From Halobellus clavatus (GTDB lineage Archaea > Halobacteriota > Halobacteria > Halobacteriales > Haloferacaceae): a DNA stretch of 64,000 bases. Of the stretch, positions 62,826 to 64,000 are shown piece after piece. Where the stretch lies: NCBI RefSeq assembly GCF_900107195.1, contig NZ_FNPB01000002.1, forward strand, positions 248,001 to 312,000. Direction: 5' to 3'. The position numbers and the translations under genes are program-made. The notes under the pieces are model-generated. The model was not told the DNA's origin and did no database searches. It was given only the letters and a program-made list of their open reading frames with translations. How positions within the stretch are numbered: position 1 is the first letter of the stretch; each line of letters opens with the position of its first letter.

Positions 62826-62989
62826 ACTCGGACATCGCCGGCGATCCGCTTGTAGCCATCGACAGGCGACCGCGGGCGAGTCACCTGTTGGGGTCGACCG
62901 AGACCGGCCGTCCCATCGCACGGGCCCTCACCGATCGCCGCTGTCGAGTCGCTATCAACGCTTTTGCCGACGCTGGGCGACCGTCCGGT

Positions 62990-63322
62990 ATGGTCCCCGA
63001 TCCCGACTCCACCGGTGCCCCCGCTCCGGACGCGACGGATGAACCGCGAGGAAACGATCGCTTGCCGGACGACGTCGACCCCGAGTCCCTGTACGATCTC
63101 GTCTACCGCGCGACCCGCGATGCGCTCTGGGACGTCCTGGGGACCGCGACGCTCCTCCTGTTTTATCTCCTGCTCGCAGCGATTGCGCTCTCTGTCGCCG
63201 TCGGCGGACTCGGTCCGCTGCTCCGCGGGTCGGCGTCGCCGTCGGCGCTCGGTATCGGGCTCCTCGCGGCCGGCGTCGGACTGTTCGCGCTCTTCCGGGT
63301 GTACCGACTCGCCACGGAGTGA
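62990..63322 (+). CDS. Small membrane protein, unknown
   Basis: A 110-aa protein: an acidic soluble N-terminus (about 1-45, PDDVDPESLYDLVYRATRDALWDVLG) and two hydrophobic helices (LLLFYLLLAAIALSVAV and ALGIGLLAAGVGLFALF). No known motif. ATG 62990 is preferred over the longer frame from 62888, whose extra residues are not family-like. Confidence 0.68.
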   Translation: MVPDPDSTGAPAPDATDEPRGNDRLPDDVDPESLYDLVYRATRDALWDVLGTATLLLFYLLLAAIALSVAVGGLGPLLRGSASPSALGIGLLAAGVGLFALFRVYRLATE

Positions 63323-63431
63323 TTCCGGCATCGGATACCGGCCGACCGCGCCGACCCCGGCGGACGCGCCGTTCGCCGCAATACCGGCCCCTGGGGAACG
63401 GTTAAGTAGATTCCTGGCAGTGGTTCAAGCG

Positions 63432-64000
63432 ATGAGGGACGACCCCGAGGAGGGGATGCTCTCGTGGGACGAGACGGTCTTCCGCGACGAACACGTCTTC
63501 GAGATCGACTACGTCCCCGAGACGTTCGAGCACCGCGAGAGCCAGCTCGAGAGTCTGAAGTACGCGCTCCGTCCGGCCGTCCGGGGCTCGCGCCCGCTGA
63601 ACACGATGGTTCGCGGCCCGCCCGGGACCGGCAAGACCACCGCGGTCCAGAAGCTCTTCGGCGAACTCGGTGTGCAAAGCGGCGTCCAGACCGTCCGCGT
63701 GAACTGCCAGGTCGACTCGACGCGGTACGCGGTGTTCTCGCGGATCTTCGAGCACATCTTCGAGTACGAGCCGCCCTCCTCGGGCATCTCGTTCAAGAAA
63801 CTGTTCAGCCAGATCACCGACCGCCTCGTCGAGGAGGACGAGGTCCTCGCGGTCGCGCTCGACGACGTGAACTACCTCTTCTACGAGAACGAGGCGTCGG
63901 ACACGCTTTACTCGCTCCTCAGAGCCCACGAGGCCCACTCGGGGGCCCGCATCGGCGTCCTCGTCGTCTCCTCGGACCTGGCGCTCGACGCCATCGACGA
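63432..64000 (+). CDS. Orc1/Cdc6-type replication protein, 3' truncated
   Basis: The first 189 codons of an AAA+ origin-binding protein, cut by the window end. Walker A is GPPGTGKT (about residue 63). Walker B reads VALDDVNYLF, with Asp-Asp in place of the usual Asp-Glu. The fold continues to sensor 1 (VVSSD). The lack of a stop to 64000 and homology leave no doubt about the family; which of the several haloarchaeal paralogues it is cannot be said. Confidence 0.9.
   Translation, partial: MRDDPEEGMLSWDETVFRDEHVFEIDYVPETFEHRESQLESLKYALRPAVRGSRPLNTMVRGPPGTGKTTAVQKLFGELGVQSGVQTVRVNCQVDSTRYAVFSRIFEHIFEYEPPSSGISFKKLFSQITDRLVEEDEVLAVALDDVNYLFYENEASDTLYSLLRAHEAHSGARIGVLVVSSDLALDAID

Noticed and set aside
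63323-63431. Replication origin next to the Orc1/Cdc6 gene
   Set aside because: No repeated origin-recognition-box-like sequence or long A/T-rich unwinding element is visible in this short upstream gap; the origin, if any, would lie outside the window.
1-64000. tRNA, rRNA, CRISPR arrays, transposases and prophage genes
   Set aside because: I looked in the gaps for T-arm motifs, regularly spaced repeats and DDE or tyrosine recombinase motifs and found none; very divergent forms cannot be excluded by eye.

Overview
This window is chromosomal DNA from a halophilic archaeon (class Halobacteria; the Haloferacales fit best, but the genus cannot be fixed from sequence alone). The evidence is GC-rich coding sequence, very acidic predicted proteins, a haloarchaeal 2Fe-2S ferredoxin, a PolD large subunit with inteins, arginine synthesis on the LysW carrier protein, Tat-dependent (RR) lipoprotein signals, leaderless-type promoters with a TATA element about 25-32 bp before the start codon, and an Orc1/Cdc6 gene at the right edge.

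Layout. 0-4 kb: methionine/sulfur block, with two tandem O-acetylhomoserine sulfhydrylase paralogues flanking metX. 3.9-9.9 kb: phosphate permease, ferredoxin, NifU-type Fe-S protein, sulfatase-fold enzyme, cold-shock protein, a 700-bp gap, then a MetE-like methyltransferase. 10.1-18.7 kb: a large Tat-exported protein with an NPP1-like HxHDWE motif, then PolD large subunit with two inteins, coupled to a PPC-domain gene. 18.8-24 kb: small membrane and unknown genes, a 4-CBS protein, glyS, a dolichol-kinase-like protein and a DUF429 protein. 24.2-33.6 kb: a complete arginine (and probably lysine-type) pathway, argG-argH then lysW-argX-argC-argB-argD-argE-argF. 33.7-45 kb: PsiE-like protein, XPD-like helicase, P450, RNA-ligase-like phosphodiesterase, lipoprotein, SPFH protein, UspA/TSUP pair and uvrB. 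45.1-52 kb: a LolA-like secreted protein and an island of small winged-helix regulators, DUF7521-type membrane proteins, two putative sensor membrane proteins and a DUF4097 lipoprotein, nearly all in paralogous pairs. 52.2-55 kb: a tiny ORF coupled to a REC-PAS-HisKA kinase. 55-61.7 kb: a full urease operon, ureBCAGDEF, divergent from a His-rich nickel permease. 61.8-64 kb: small proteins and a truncated Orc1/Cdc6.

The arginine genes form one pathway: LysW carries glutamate through ArgX, ArgB, ArgC, ArgD and ArgE, ArgF makes citrulline, and ArgG and ArgH finish. The LysW here has lost all four zinc-ribbon cysteines. The urease genes, the His-tailed UreE and the His-looped nickel permease form one nickel/urea module. 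The best candidate for an undescribed system is the 46.7-52 kb island. It looks like a duplicated regulator plus membrane-sensor circuit, possibly for envelope sensing, and one of its intergenic regions holds two mutually exclusive perfect hairpins.

No rRNA, tRNA, CRISPR array, prophage or intact insertion sequence was seen.
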